Below, in pieces: positions 56,340 to 64,000 of a stretch of DNA of 64,000 bases. The position numbers and the translations under genes were made by a program. The stretch lies in assembly GCA_030066655.1 (NCBI GenBank), contig JASJBE010000001.1:1-64000 (forward strand), read 5' to 3'. Numbering within the stretch: position 1 is the stretch's first letter; each line of letters opens with the position of its first letter. Under the pieces are notes generated by a model that saw nothing but the letters and a program-made list of their open reading frames with translations, had not been told where the DNA came from and did not search any database. This stretch comes from Woeseiaceae bacterium (lineage in GTDB: Bacteria; Pseudomonadota; Gammaproteobacteria; Steroidobacterales; Woeseiaceae).

Positions 56340-57202
56340 TCGAGCAGCGAACGCATCAGGGAGATCGATCGGCCGAGATAGCCACTGCCGAAGATGTTCA
56401 GGTGATTGAGCACGTGATAAAGCTGATACAGCGCGACGCGCTGCTGGTGTCCGTCGGCCAGTGACCAGGCCGATTCGTACGCCTCGTAGAATGAGCGGTG
56501 AAAGCCGCCAAACAGGCGACTCATCGCAAGATCCGTTTCGCGATCGCCGTAGTAGACGGCCGGGTCGAATATGATGGGCTCGCCGTCGCAAGCGGCCTTG
56601 TTCCCCGACCACAGGTCGCCGTGCAGCAGTGACGGTTCCGGTGCTCGCCCGGCGAAGAACTCGGGGACCGCATCAATGACCAGGCGACCCAGCGTTTGCA
56701 GTTCACCGCCAAAGCCATTGGCGCGCGCCGTTCTCAACTGAAACTCGAGACGCTCGAGCCGATAGAACTCGACCCAATCGCTTTTCTGTGCGTTGGGCTG
56801 CGGGGTCGATCCGATCATCGTGTCCCGGTAGAACCCGTACTGGTCTGCCGTGTATCGGTGGAGTGCTGCCAGCTGCTCGCCAAGCTTCGCGTCGACCGCG
56901 GGGGAAGACGACTGCATCTCCAGCCACTCGAGCGCGATCCACGCTTCATCGCCGCTGGTACCCTGCGAGACGACCGCCGGGACGCGGATGCAGTCAGCCT
57001 TGGCTAATTCCTGCAGGCCGGCCGCTTCGGCGGAGAAGATGGATTCGGACAAGACGGGCCCGGTCTTTGCGAACACGGTGCCTCGTTCGCACTCGACTCG
57101 CCACGCCGCACTGATATCGCCACCACCCACGGGCGTCAGGCTCACCAGTCCGCCGAGGTCCGCCGACGCCAGCAGGCTGTCGATGGCCGGCGATGTTCTC
57201 AC
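56336..57202 (-). CDS. Fructosamine kinase family protein
   Basis: SLTPVGGGDISAAWRVECERGTVFAKT; LLHGDLWSGNKAA; FDPAVYYGDRETDLAMSRLFGGF. Confidence 0.93.
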   Translation of the reverse strand: MRTSPAIDSLLASADLGGLVSLTPVGGGDISAAWRVECERGTVFAKTGPVLSESIFSAEAAGLQELAKADCIRVPAVVSQGTSGDEAWIALEWLEMQSSSPAVDAKLGEQLAALHRYTADQYGFYRDTMIGSTPQPNAQKSDWVEFYRLERLEFQLRTARANGFGGELQTLGRLVIDAVPEFFAGRAPEPSLLHGDLWSGNKAACDGEPIIFDPAVYYGDRETDLAMSRLFGGFHRSFYEAYESAWSLADGHQQRVALYQLYHVLNHLNIFGSGYLGRSISLMRSLLD

Positions 57203-58098
57203 AGCCCTCGGTCGACGATGACGTCGGCAACGCGCTCGGCCTGTCTCCTCAGCGCCGTACCAAAGTCCGCCTCGTCGAACAGCGCGTTGACGTCGCCAAG
57301 CTTCGGGTCGGCGGGCCGCAGCAGCGGCTCCGGGTCGTCCATCGGCGCGTCGCAGGCGATTCCGGTCAGTTTCCTTGCGATCATCGCGTCATCCGTGTGC
57401 CGCTCCAGCTTGCCGCCAAGCGTCTTCGCACCGCGCACGGTGACCTCGTGGACGCGGTCGAGGTTTGAATAGATGTTGTCGAGTGAACCGAAATGGTCCA
57501 GCAGTGCCGCAGCCGTCTTCTTGCCGACGCCCGGCACACCGGGGATGTTGTCGACGGCGTCACCGGCCAGCGCGAGGAAATCGGCAATCTGCTCAGGCCG
57601 AACGCCGAAGACCTCCGGCACCTGGTCGTAGTAGATCTTGCCGCGGCCTGAGAAATCCCAGAACACGTCGTGCCTTCCCATCAGCTGTGCGAGATCCTTG
57701 TCGCGGCTAACGATGGTCGACGGACGACCCTGCCGTCGTCCGTGTTCGACCAGCGTGCCGATCAGGTCATCGGCCTCGTAGACAGGGCTGGCGAGCTCCA
57801 TGATGCCCATCGATCGCGTGTATCGGCGACACTGGTGGAACTGTCGCTCCAGGTCTTCGGGGGCAGGCTCTCGATTAGCCTTGTATTGCGGGTAGATGTC
57901 ATTCCTGAATGACGTCGCCAGGCTCTCGTCGAAACAGACGGCAAGATGGTCCGGCTTGACGCGTTCGACGAAGTCGCCGAGGAAACGACAAAAACCGTAC
58001 AGCGCGTTGACCGGGTTCCCGTCACGGTCGACCATGTCGTCCGGCATCGAATAGTAGGCACGAAAAACGTACACACTGGCGTCAATCAGGTATTGCAT
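57199..58098 (-). CDS. 5'-3' exonuclease family protein (ExoIX/flap-type)
   Basis: MQYLIDASVYVFRAYYSMPDD; HhH GDAVDNIPGVPGVGKKTAAALL; start ATG inside longer ORF. Confidence 0.9.
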   Translation of the reverse strand: MQYLIDASVYVFRAYYSMPDDMVDRDGNPVNALYGFCRFLGDFVERVKPDHLAVCFDESLATSFRNDIYPQYKANREPAPEDLERQFHQCRRYTRSMGIMELASPVYEADDLIGTLVEHGRRQGRPSTIVSRDKDLAQLMGRHDVFWDFSGRGKIYYDQVPEVFGVRPEQIADFLALAGDAVDNIPGVPGVGKKTAAALLDHFGSLDNIYSNLDRVHEVTVRGAKTLGGKLERHTDDAMIARKLTGIACDAPMDDPEPLLRPADPKLGDVNALFDEADFGTALRRQAERVADVIVDRGL

Positions 58099-58237
58099 TG
58101 GGCAAGTATAGATCAGGCGGCGAGGTTTAAGCAGCGCGACCGGGGCAACCTGATTGACGGCTATAGGCAATGCCAGCGCTTCAGAGGATCAATGCGCGGG
58201 CAATCGATCACCAGAAAGCGGTTCGACCCCTTTTACT

Positions 58238-58262
58238 GATCGCGGCTGGAAGCCGCTCCTAC
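58238..58262 (+). repeat. REP-like 25-mer GATCGCGGCTGGAAGCCGCTCCTAC, second copy
   Basis: Identical to 12476-12500; preceded by CGGTTCGACCCCTTTT as at the first locus. Confidence 0.9.
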
Positions 58263-58468
58263 CTGTCCGGCGGCAGGAATGTGTGAACGTAACCGCAGCG
58301 CTCACAGACGACGCCCTGGCCTGTGCGATTCAGCCAGTCGAGTTTCAGGAAGGTCAGGCCGCGAGTATTGAGCTGGATCCTGCGGCGGTAGAAACGGTCG
58401 TGCTCGCAGATCAGGCAATGCAGCGGCTTGCCTTCGATCATGACCGGCTTGGGCGTGGTGTCGTTCAC
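58259..58468 (-). CDS. Small zinc-ribbon protein
   Basis: CLICEHDRFYRRR...CERCGYVHTFL; two CxxC pairs. Confidence 0.75.
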   Translation of the reverse strand: MNDTTPKPVMIEGKPLHCLICEHDRFYRRRIQLNTRGLTFLKLDWLNRTGQGVVCERCGYVHTFLPPDR

Positions 58469-58481
58469 TTGGATACTCCCC

Positions 58482-58940
58482 TCATGGTTGCCGCAAAGGT
58501 TTCCGGAAGCAGATTAGCCGTTCTACCTCTTCGAAACCCAGCGCGACGTGTGCACGCAGGCTGACGTCGTTGTCGATCTCCGTATCGCTGGCGAGCTCTT
58601 TAAATCCCGCCGCCTTCGCCCATTGCTCGACCGCCTGCAATAAGCGTGCACCGAGACCGCTTCGCCTGAGGTCGGAATCCACGTACCAGCCCTCGAGGTA
58701 CGCAACGGGCGTTGTCTCACAGCCCTCGGCATAGTCGCGTGACCCTATCTCCGCAAAGCCAGCCAATTGCCCATCGCCTCTGTCAACGACCAGAACGGCG
58801 ACGCCAACGCAGGTCGTCCCGCCACGCTCGGCCGCTTCGAACCAGTCGTCAACCTCCTTAGGGTCCGGGTTGGAGTACAACGCACACCGCATTCGACACC
58901 ATTCGCTGCGATCAGTTTCAACAACCGGCCTGATCTCCAT
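58482..58940 (-). CDS. GNAT acetyltransferase resembling aminoglycoside 6'-N-acetyltransferases
   Basis: WCRMRCALY; ETTPVAYLEGWYVDSDLRRSGLGARLLQAVEQWAKAAGFKELASDTEIDNDVSLRAHVALGFEEVERLICFRK. Confidence 0.82.
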   Translation of the reverse strand: MEIRPVVETDRSEWCRMRCALYSNPDPKEVDDWFEAAERGGTTCVGVAVLVVDRGDGQLAGFAEIGSRDYAEGCETTPVAYLEGWYVDSDLRRSGLGARLLQAVEQWAKAAGFKELASDTEIDNDVSLRAHVALGFEEVERLICFRKPLRQP

Positions 58941-58947
58941 GTTGACC

Positions 58948-59277
58948 TCAAAGATTGACGGTTTTTGAGAAGACGTTGATGACGACGACGCCCGCCACGA
59001 TCATCAACATACCGAGCACCGCCGGAAGGTCCGGCACCTGCTTGAACGTCACCGCAGCGACGATGGCGACGAGGACAATACCCAGCCCGGCCCAGATCGC
59101 GTAGGTGATCCCGACAGGGAGTTCTTTCAGCACCAGCGACAGCAGGTAGAAAGCAGCGCCGTAGCCGACCACGACGATGCCGCTCGGGATCAGCTTCGTG
59201 AAACCTTCCGATGCTTTCAGCGCGTTGGTGGCAATCACCTCTGCGACAATCGCGATGGCGAGGTAAGCATAGGTCAT
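58948..59277 (-). CDS. SMR family multidrug efflux transporter (EmrE-like)
   Basis: MTYAYLAIAIVAEVIATNALKASEGFTKLIPS; GITYAIWAGLGIVLVAIVA. Confidence 0.93.
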   Translation of the reverse strand: MTYAYLAIAIVAEVIATNALKASEGFTKLIPSGIVVVGYGAAFYLLSLVLKELPVGITYAIWAGLGIVLVAIVAAVTFKQVPDLPAVLGMLMIVAGVVVINVFSKTVNL

Positions 59278-59326
59278 AACAACCTCCAGCAAGGACGAGG
59301 AGACGACGGTAGCATGGCACCGTCTT

Positions 59327-59731
59327 CTAGGTGGGTGGATCTGCATCCCCGGCTTGGTGACGCCAAACTGCAAATACGTAACCGAGGTAGAACAACAGAC
59401 CCAGCGACGCGAAGAACATCAGGTACAGGAGATCGAAGTGTACCGGTGGTGAATGCATCACGGTCATCGCCAACAGCACAACCAGGCACGCGCTGAAGAC
59501 GAAGGAAACAAGCACCCCGACCAGCCTGAACAGTGGTCTCTTGAGGTTCATTGACCCGATCGCTACAAGACCGAATGCGATGAGCCAGACCGGGTACTGC
59601 CACGGGTAAGCTTGCGGATCGGCTTCTGCTCCCAATGTGGACAGATAAGCGTTTGGCGCGGTCGCTCGAGCGCCGATGAAGAGCACAGACCCGGCAAGCA
59701 CGACAAGCAGCAGCGCTGTTTGCCTGTTCAT
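59327..59731 (-). CDS. Hypothetical 4-TM membrane protein
   Basis: 134-aa hydrophobic ORF with N-terminal TM. Confidence 0.65.
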   Translation of the reverse strand: MNRQTALLLVVLAGSVLFIGARATAPNAYLSTLGAEADPQAYPWQYPVWLIAFGLVAIGSMNLKRPLFRLVGVLVSFVFSACLVVLLAMTVMHSPPVHFDLLYLMFFASLGLLFYLGYVFAVWRHQAGDADPPT

Positions 59732-59746
59732 TCCGGGTTACGAGTG

Positions 59747-60038
59747 GCTTGAGTCATTCAACAACGACTCATCGCGCCAGCTGGACCCCTGGAACGTTGA
59801 AGACGAGCCAGGTGGTGCGAGGCCAGGCATAAGGCGAGGAAGGCGCGCAGCGTACCCTTAGGTACGTGAGCAGCCTGAGTCGATTTATAACGACGCATCG
59901 CGCCAGCTGGACCCCTGAAACGTTGAAGACGAGCCAGGTGGTGCGAGGCTAGGCATAAAGCGGGGAAGGCGCGCAGCGTACCCTTAGGTACGTGAGCAGC
60001 CTGAGTCGGTTTATAACGACGCATCGCGCCAGCTGGAT
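59747..60038. repeat. 126-bp tandem repeat array (two full copies plus partial third)
   Basis: atcgcgccagctgga starts at 59771, 59897 and 60023; repeated GCGCAGCGTACCCTTAGGTACGTGAGCAGCCTGAGTCG block. Confidence 0.92.
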
Positions 60039-60042
60039 CTCT

Positions 60043-60705
60043 TCAACAATCGTGGAAGTGGACGTCGATGATCTCTTGGCCATTACTCAAGTGATCAGTG
60101 ACCCTTGCATGCAGCGGGCTCGAGCGCGGAATGTGTGCCAGCAGATATTGCATCTGGTCCGCCAGAACGCGGCGGCCCTTCAGGTAGATGTACTCGGCGT
60201 AGGTCGGCGTGAACGGCACCGCGATCAGCTGCATGGCCGCCTGCTCGGGCGTCCGGCCACCCTTGTAGTTGTTACAGCGACGACAGGCTGTGGCTACGTT
60301 CGCCCACCGGTCCAATCCGCCTTGCGATACCGGCGTGATGTGGTCTCGGGTCAGGTCGCGTGTAGGGAAACGATTGCCACAGTAGAGGCAAAGATTGGCA
60401 TCGCGCTTGAACAGCGTGCGATTGTTCAGCGGCGGAACATACTTATCGCGATTTCGCGAGAGACTCTGGCTGGTGCCATGCGTGGCGATGATGGAGTTGA
60501 CTTCGACCTGGCTGCGATCGCCGGTCAGGCTGCAATAGCCACCGAATACCGTGTAGAGCATCGTGCCGCAGTCGTAGGCGACCTGGTCTGAATGGTAGAG
60601 ACGCACCGCTTCGCGGTAGTCGATCCATTCGAGCGGCATTCCGGCGACATCCGTTCGCAACACCTGCTGCGAAATATCGGAGGCGATTCCAGCGAGCATA
60701 GACAC
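60043..60705 (-). CDS. HNH endonuclease
   Basis: NLCLYCGNRFPTRDLTRDHITPVSQGGLDRWANVATACRRCNNYKGGRTP. Confidence 0.92.
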   Translation of the reverse strand: MSMLAGIASDISQQVLRTDVAGMPLEWIDYREAVRLYHSDQVAYDCGTMLYTVFGGYCSLTGDRSQVEVNSIIATHGTSQSLSRNRDKYVPPLNNRTLFKRDANLCLYCGNRFPTRDLTRDHITPVSQGGLDRWANVATACRRCNNYKGGRTPEQAAMQLIAVPFTPTYAEYIYLKGRRVLADQMQYLLAHIPRSSPLHARVTDHLSNGQEIIDVHFHDC

Positions 60706-60884
60706 ACCTCATTGCATCCATTGCAGCCGGTCGCTACCGACCACGTGGTCGTAGTTTGCAGGACCGCGAAAAAAAATCAACAACCCGAATCCGATGCTAA
60801 CGATAATTCTTGGCAGAAAAATGACGGTCAGGCCCGTATCGAAGCCTGGATAACGAAAAAGGGCACCGCGCGCGCACTCGGCAA

Positions 60885-60912
60885 CAAAAAAGCGGCCCGA
60901 AGGCCGCTCTTT
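60885..60912 (-). terminator. Rho-independent terminator of pntAB
   Basis: Minus strand: AGCGGCC-TTCG-GGCCGCT-TTTTT, UUCG tetraloop. Confidence 0.88.
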
Positions 60913-60938
60913 CTTCTGCCGGCATTGGGCAAAAAGAA

Positions 60939-62345
60939 TCAGGTCAGGTCTTTCAGCACCTGGTCCAGCGTCTCTTTCGCATCGCCGAACAGCATGCGCG
61001 TATTCTCCTTGAAGAACAGCGGGTTCTGAACGCCGGCATAACCGGTCGCCATGCTGCGCTTCAGTACGATCGTCGTCTTGCCTTTCCAGCACTCGAGGAC
61101 CGGCATGCCCGCGATCGGGCTGTCCGGCTCCTCCTGGGCTGACGGGTTAACGATGTCGTTCGCGCCGATGACGACGGACACGTCGACGTCAGGGAAGTCC
61201 TCGTTAATCTCATCCATCTCGAAGACGATGTCGTAAGGCACCTTCGCCTCGGCAAGCAGGACGTTCATGTGACCCGGCATGCGACCGGCGACGGGATGGA
61301 TGCCGAAACGGACGTTGACCTTCTTGGCCCTGAGCGCCTTGGTGATCTCGTAAACCGTGTGCTGCGCCTGTGCGACAGCCATGCCGTAGCCCGGAATGAT
61401 CATGACTTCCTTGGCATCGGCCAGCATCGCGGCCGTCTCGTCGGCATTCACCGGGGAGATCTCACCCTCCTGTTCGCCGCCACCCGCCGCGGATGCGCCA
61501 CCACCGGTGCCAAAGCCGCCGGCGATGACGTTCAGGAACTTGCGGTTCATCGCACGGCACATGATGTAAGACAGGATCGCACCACTCGAACCCACGAGCG
61601 CGCCGGTCACGATCAGCAAATCATTCGACAGCATGAAACCGGTAGCCGATGCCGCCCATCCCGAGTAGCTGTTGAGCATCGAGACGACGACGGGCATGTC
61701 GGCACCGCCGATGGCCATGACCATGTGGATACCGAACAGCAGCGCGAGCACCGTCATGATAATCAGGGGCTGCATGCCGCCGCCGGCCGCCGCCTGCATG
61801 ACGAACTCGCGTCCGAACCAGATCGCCCCAAGGAGCAGAAGGAGATTCAGCCAGTGTCTCGCCGGCAACAGCATCGGCGATCCACCGATGCGTCCGGACA
61901 GCTTGCCGAACGCGATGACGGATCCCGAGAACGTGACGGCACCAATCAGGATGCCGACGTAAATCTCGATGTTATGGATTGTCTTCTCGACGCCGGTGTA
62001 CGACGTGTTCGGGTCCATGAAGCTCGCAAAACCGACGAAGACGGCGGCCGCGCCGACGAGGCTGTGCAGGATAGCGACGAGCTCGGGCATCTGCGTCATC
62101 TGCACGCGTCGCGCGAGCAGCAGGCCGATCGTGGCGCCGATCAGCAATGCGCCTACCAGGAGAGCGTAGTTGCCCGTGACTTTGCCAAAGATCGTCGCGA
62201 CCAGCGCGATTGCCATGCCGGTGATGCCGTACCAGTTACCGCGTCGCGCGGTCTCCTGGTTGGACAGCCCGCCAAGGGCAAGGATGAAGAGGATCGTCGC
62301 TGCGATGTACGCCGCGGTAATGGTTCCTTCGTTTAAGCTCAGCAT
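60939..62345 (-). CDS. pntB: NAD(P) transhydrogenase subunit beta
   Basis: [58 protein letters not shown]. Confidence 0.96.
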   Translation of the reverse strand: MLSLNEGTITAAYIAATILFILALGGLSNQETARRGNWYGITGMAIALVATIFGKVTGNYALLVGALLIGATIGLLLARRVQMTQMPELVAILHSLVGAAAVFVGFASFMDPNTSYTGVEKTIHNIEIYVGILIGAVTFSGSVIAFGKLSGRIGGSPMLLPARHWLNLLLLLGAIWFGREFVMQAAAGGGMQPLIIMTVLALLFGIHMVMAIGGADMPVVVSMLNSYSGWAASATGFMLSNDLLIVTGALVGSSGAILSYIMCRAMNRKFLNVIAGGFGTGGGASAAGGGEQEGEISPVNADETAAMLADAKEVMIIPGYGMAVAQAQHTVYEITKALRAKKVNVRFGIHPVAGRMPGHMNVLLAEAKVPYDIVFEMDEINEDFPDVDVSVVIGANDIVNPSAQEEPDSPIAGMPVLECWKGKTTIVLKRSMATGYAGVQNPLFFKENTRMLFGDAKETLDQVLKDLT

Positions 62346-62352
62346 GTCGGCC

Positions 62353-63891
62353 TCACTTCCTGAACATGTCGAGCATGCGACGCGTGACCGCGAAGCCGCC
62401 TGTGATGTTGATACTCGTGATCAGCACGGTCCCGACGGCAATCCACTTGATCACCGGGTCCGCCGAACTGATCTGTAACAACGCCCCGATAATGATGATG
62501 CTCGAGATCGCGTTGGTTACGCTCATCAGCGGCGTATGCAGAGCGGCCGTTACGTTCCAGATCACCATGTAGCCGACAAAACACGCGAGCACGAACACGG
62601 TGAAGTGCGCCATGAACGACGGAGGTGCGACAGCTCCGAGGCCCAGCAACGCGATACCGCCTATGGCCATCGCGATAAGCGGACCCGCGAAGGAGCGCTT
62701 CTCTTCTTCTTTCTCGACCGGTGCAGGAGCCGGCGCTGCCTGCTGCGGCGCGGCTGACAGCTTCGGTGCCGGCGGCGGCCAGGTCGTCTCGCCTAAGTGG
62801 CAGATCGTCGCACCGCGGATGACCTCGTCTTCCATGTCAACGTTGATGTTGCCGTCCTTTTCGGGCGTCAGGTCGGTCAGCAGGTGCCGGAGGTTGGTCG
62901 CGTACAGCTGGCTGGACTGAGCCGCGAGTCGGCTCGGCAGGTCCGTGTAGCCGATGATCGTTACGCCGTGGCGCTTGACGACCTCGTTCTTCTCCGTCAG
63001 TTCGCAGTTGCCGCCCTGTTCGGCTGCCAGGTCGACGATGACGCTGCCGTCCTTCATCGACTCGACCATCTCGGCCGTGATCAGTTTGGGCGCCGGCTTG
63101 CCGGGGATCAGCGCCGTCGTGATGATGATGTCCACCTCTTCGGCCTGCTCGGCGAACAGCGCCATCTCGGCCTTGATGAACTCTTCGCTCATGACCTTGG
63201 CGTAGCCACCTTCACCGGCACCGCCTTCCTCGTCCTCGAAGTCGAGCATGAGGAACTCGGCGTCCATGCTCTCGACCTGCTCCTTGACCTCGGGGCGGGT
63301 ATCGAATGCGCGTACGATCGCGCCGAGGCTCTTCGCAGCACCGATCGCGGCGAGACCGGCGACGCCTGCGCCGATGACCATCACCTTGGCCGGCGGGATC
63401 TTGCCCGCGGCCGTGATCTGGCCCGTGAAGAAGCGTCCGAAGTGCTGCGCGGCCTCGACGACGGCGCGGTAGCCACCGATGTTCGCCATCGAACTCAGTG
63501 CGTCCATCTTCTGGGCGCGGGAAATGCGCGGGACGCTGTCCATCGCCATGACGGTGGCGCCGGTTGCCGTCAGCTGCTCGAGCAGCGGCGTGTTCTGGCC
63601 CGGCCAGACAAAGCTGATCAGCGTCTGGCTGGCTTTGAGTTTCGCGGCCTCGGCCTCTTCGGGTGCCCGCACTTTGAGGATGATGTCAGAGTCACTCCAG
63701 ATGCTGTCGGCCGTTGCGGCTATGTCGCATCCGGCGGCCTTAAAGGCCTCGTCGGAAAAGCTGGCCGAATCGCCGGCACCGCTCTCAACAGTGACAGTAA
63801 ATCCGAGTTTCATCAGTTGGGCGGCGACATCTGGTGTCGTGGCGACACGCTTTTCGTCTGCGTGTAGCTCTTTCGGCACGCCGATCTTCAT
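62353..63891 (-). CDS. pntA: NAD(P) transhydrogenase subunit alpha
   Basis: [55 protein letters not shown]-terminal TM domain. Confidence 0.96.
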   Translation of the reverse strand: MKIGVPKELHADEKRVATTPDVAAQLMKLGFTVTVESGAGDSASFSDEAFKAAGCDIAATADSIWSDSDIILKVRAPEEAEAAKLKASQTLISFVWPGQNTPLLEQLTATGATVMAMDSVPRISRAQKMDALSSMANIGGYRAVVEAAQHFGRFFTGQITAAGKIPPAKVMVIGAGVAGLAAIGAAKSLGAIVRAFDTRPEVKEQVESMDAEFLMLDFEDEEGGAGEGGYAKVMSEEFIKAEMALFAEQAEEVDIIITTALIPGKPAPKLITAEMVESMKDGSVIVDLAAEQGGNCELTEKNEVVKRHGVTIIGYTDLPSRLAAQSSQLYATNLRHLLTDLTPEKDGNINVDMEDEVIRGATICHLGETTWPPPAPKLSAAPQQAAPAPAPVEKEEEKRSFAGPLIAMAIGGIALLGLGAVAPPSFMAHFTVFVLACFVGYMVIWNVTAALHTPLMSVTNAISSIIIIGALLQISSADPVIKWIAVGTVLITSINITGGFAVTRRMLDMFRK

Positions 63892-64000
63892 GGGATTTCT
63901 CCGGTTCTTATGGCCGTCGCGTGGAGAGCGACGGCGCTTTTACTGCGCGAGACTGTAGCAGTATCTGCTCGTCTATCCCACAGCTTGGGGGCCCCGCCGG

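Noticed and set aside
59758-60024. 88-aa ORF with internal repeat (KGTLRAFxALCLASHHLARLQR)
   Set aside because: Product of the 126-bp tandem repeat; two near-identical units and no start/RBS support, so treated as non-coding repeat.
61269-62336. 355-aa plus-strand ORF (His/Arg/Asp-rich)
   Set aside because: Antisense to pntB; composition artefact.
62797-63867. 356-aa plus-strand ORF
   Set aside because: Antisense to pntA; composition artefact.

Overview
The window is 64 kb of a high-GC gammaproteobacterial chromosome, mostly housekeeping genes: trmB, xthA, pyrE, dut, coaBC, radC, rpmB-rpmG, mutM, coaD, rsmD, ftsY-ftsE-ftsX-rpoH, gcdH, gltBD, hemH and pntAB. Interspersed are accessory blocks: an Xre/RES toxin-antitoxin pair, a complete proteobacterial dedicated sortase locus (class GN sortase, VIT/vWA target, response regulator, histidine kinase), three MATE exporters, an AAC(6')-like acetyltransferase next to an SMR transporter, and several hypothetical-gene islets. 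Signals outside the genes that deserve follow-up: (1) a perfect CIRCE operator (TTAGCACTC-N9-GAGTGCTAA) 29 nt upstream of rpoH; (2) an 83-bp element with perfect 24-bp inverted repeats inserted at an ALS/ALDH gene junction and flanked by a 25-bp duplication that leaves both genes intact; (3) two indel-free 85-bp inverted-repeat elements (63/85 identical by hand count) flanking a DUF6928-like gene, with a dense array of the same half-sites; (4) a separate TGTGCCTGTCCAA repeat family around a hypothetical gene; (5) a 126-bp tandem repeat next to an HNH gene; (6) candidate operators in the sortase, toxin-antitoxin and VOC/WYL intergenic regions. No rRNA, tRNA, CRISPR array or transposase gene was found by eye. 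All product names come from reading the translations; no database search was run.
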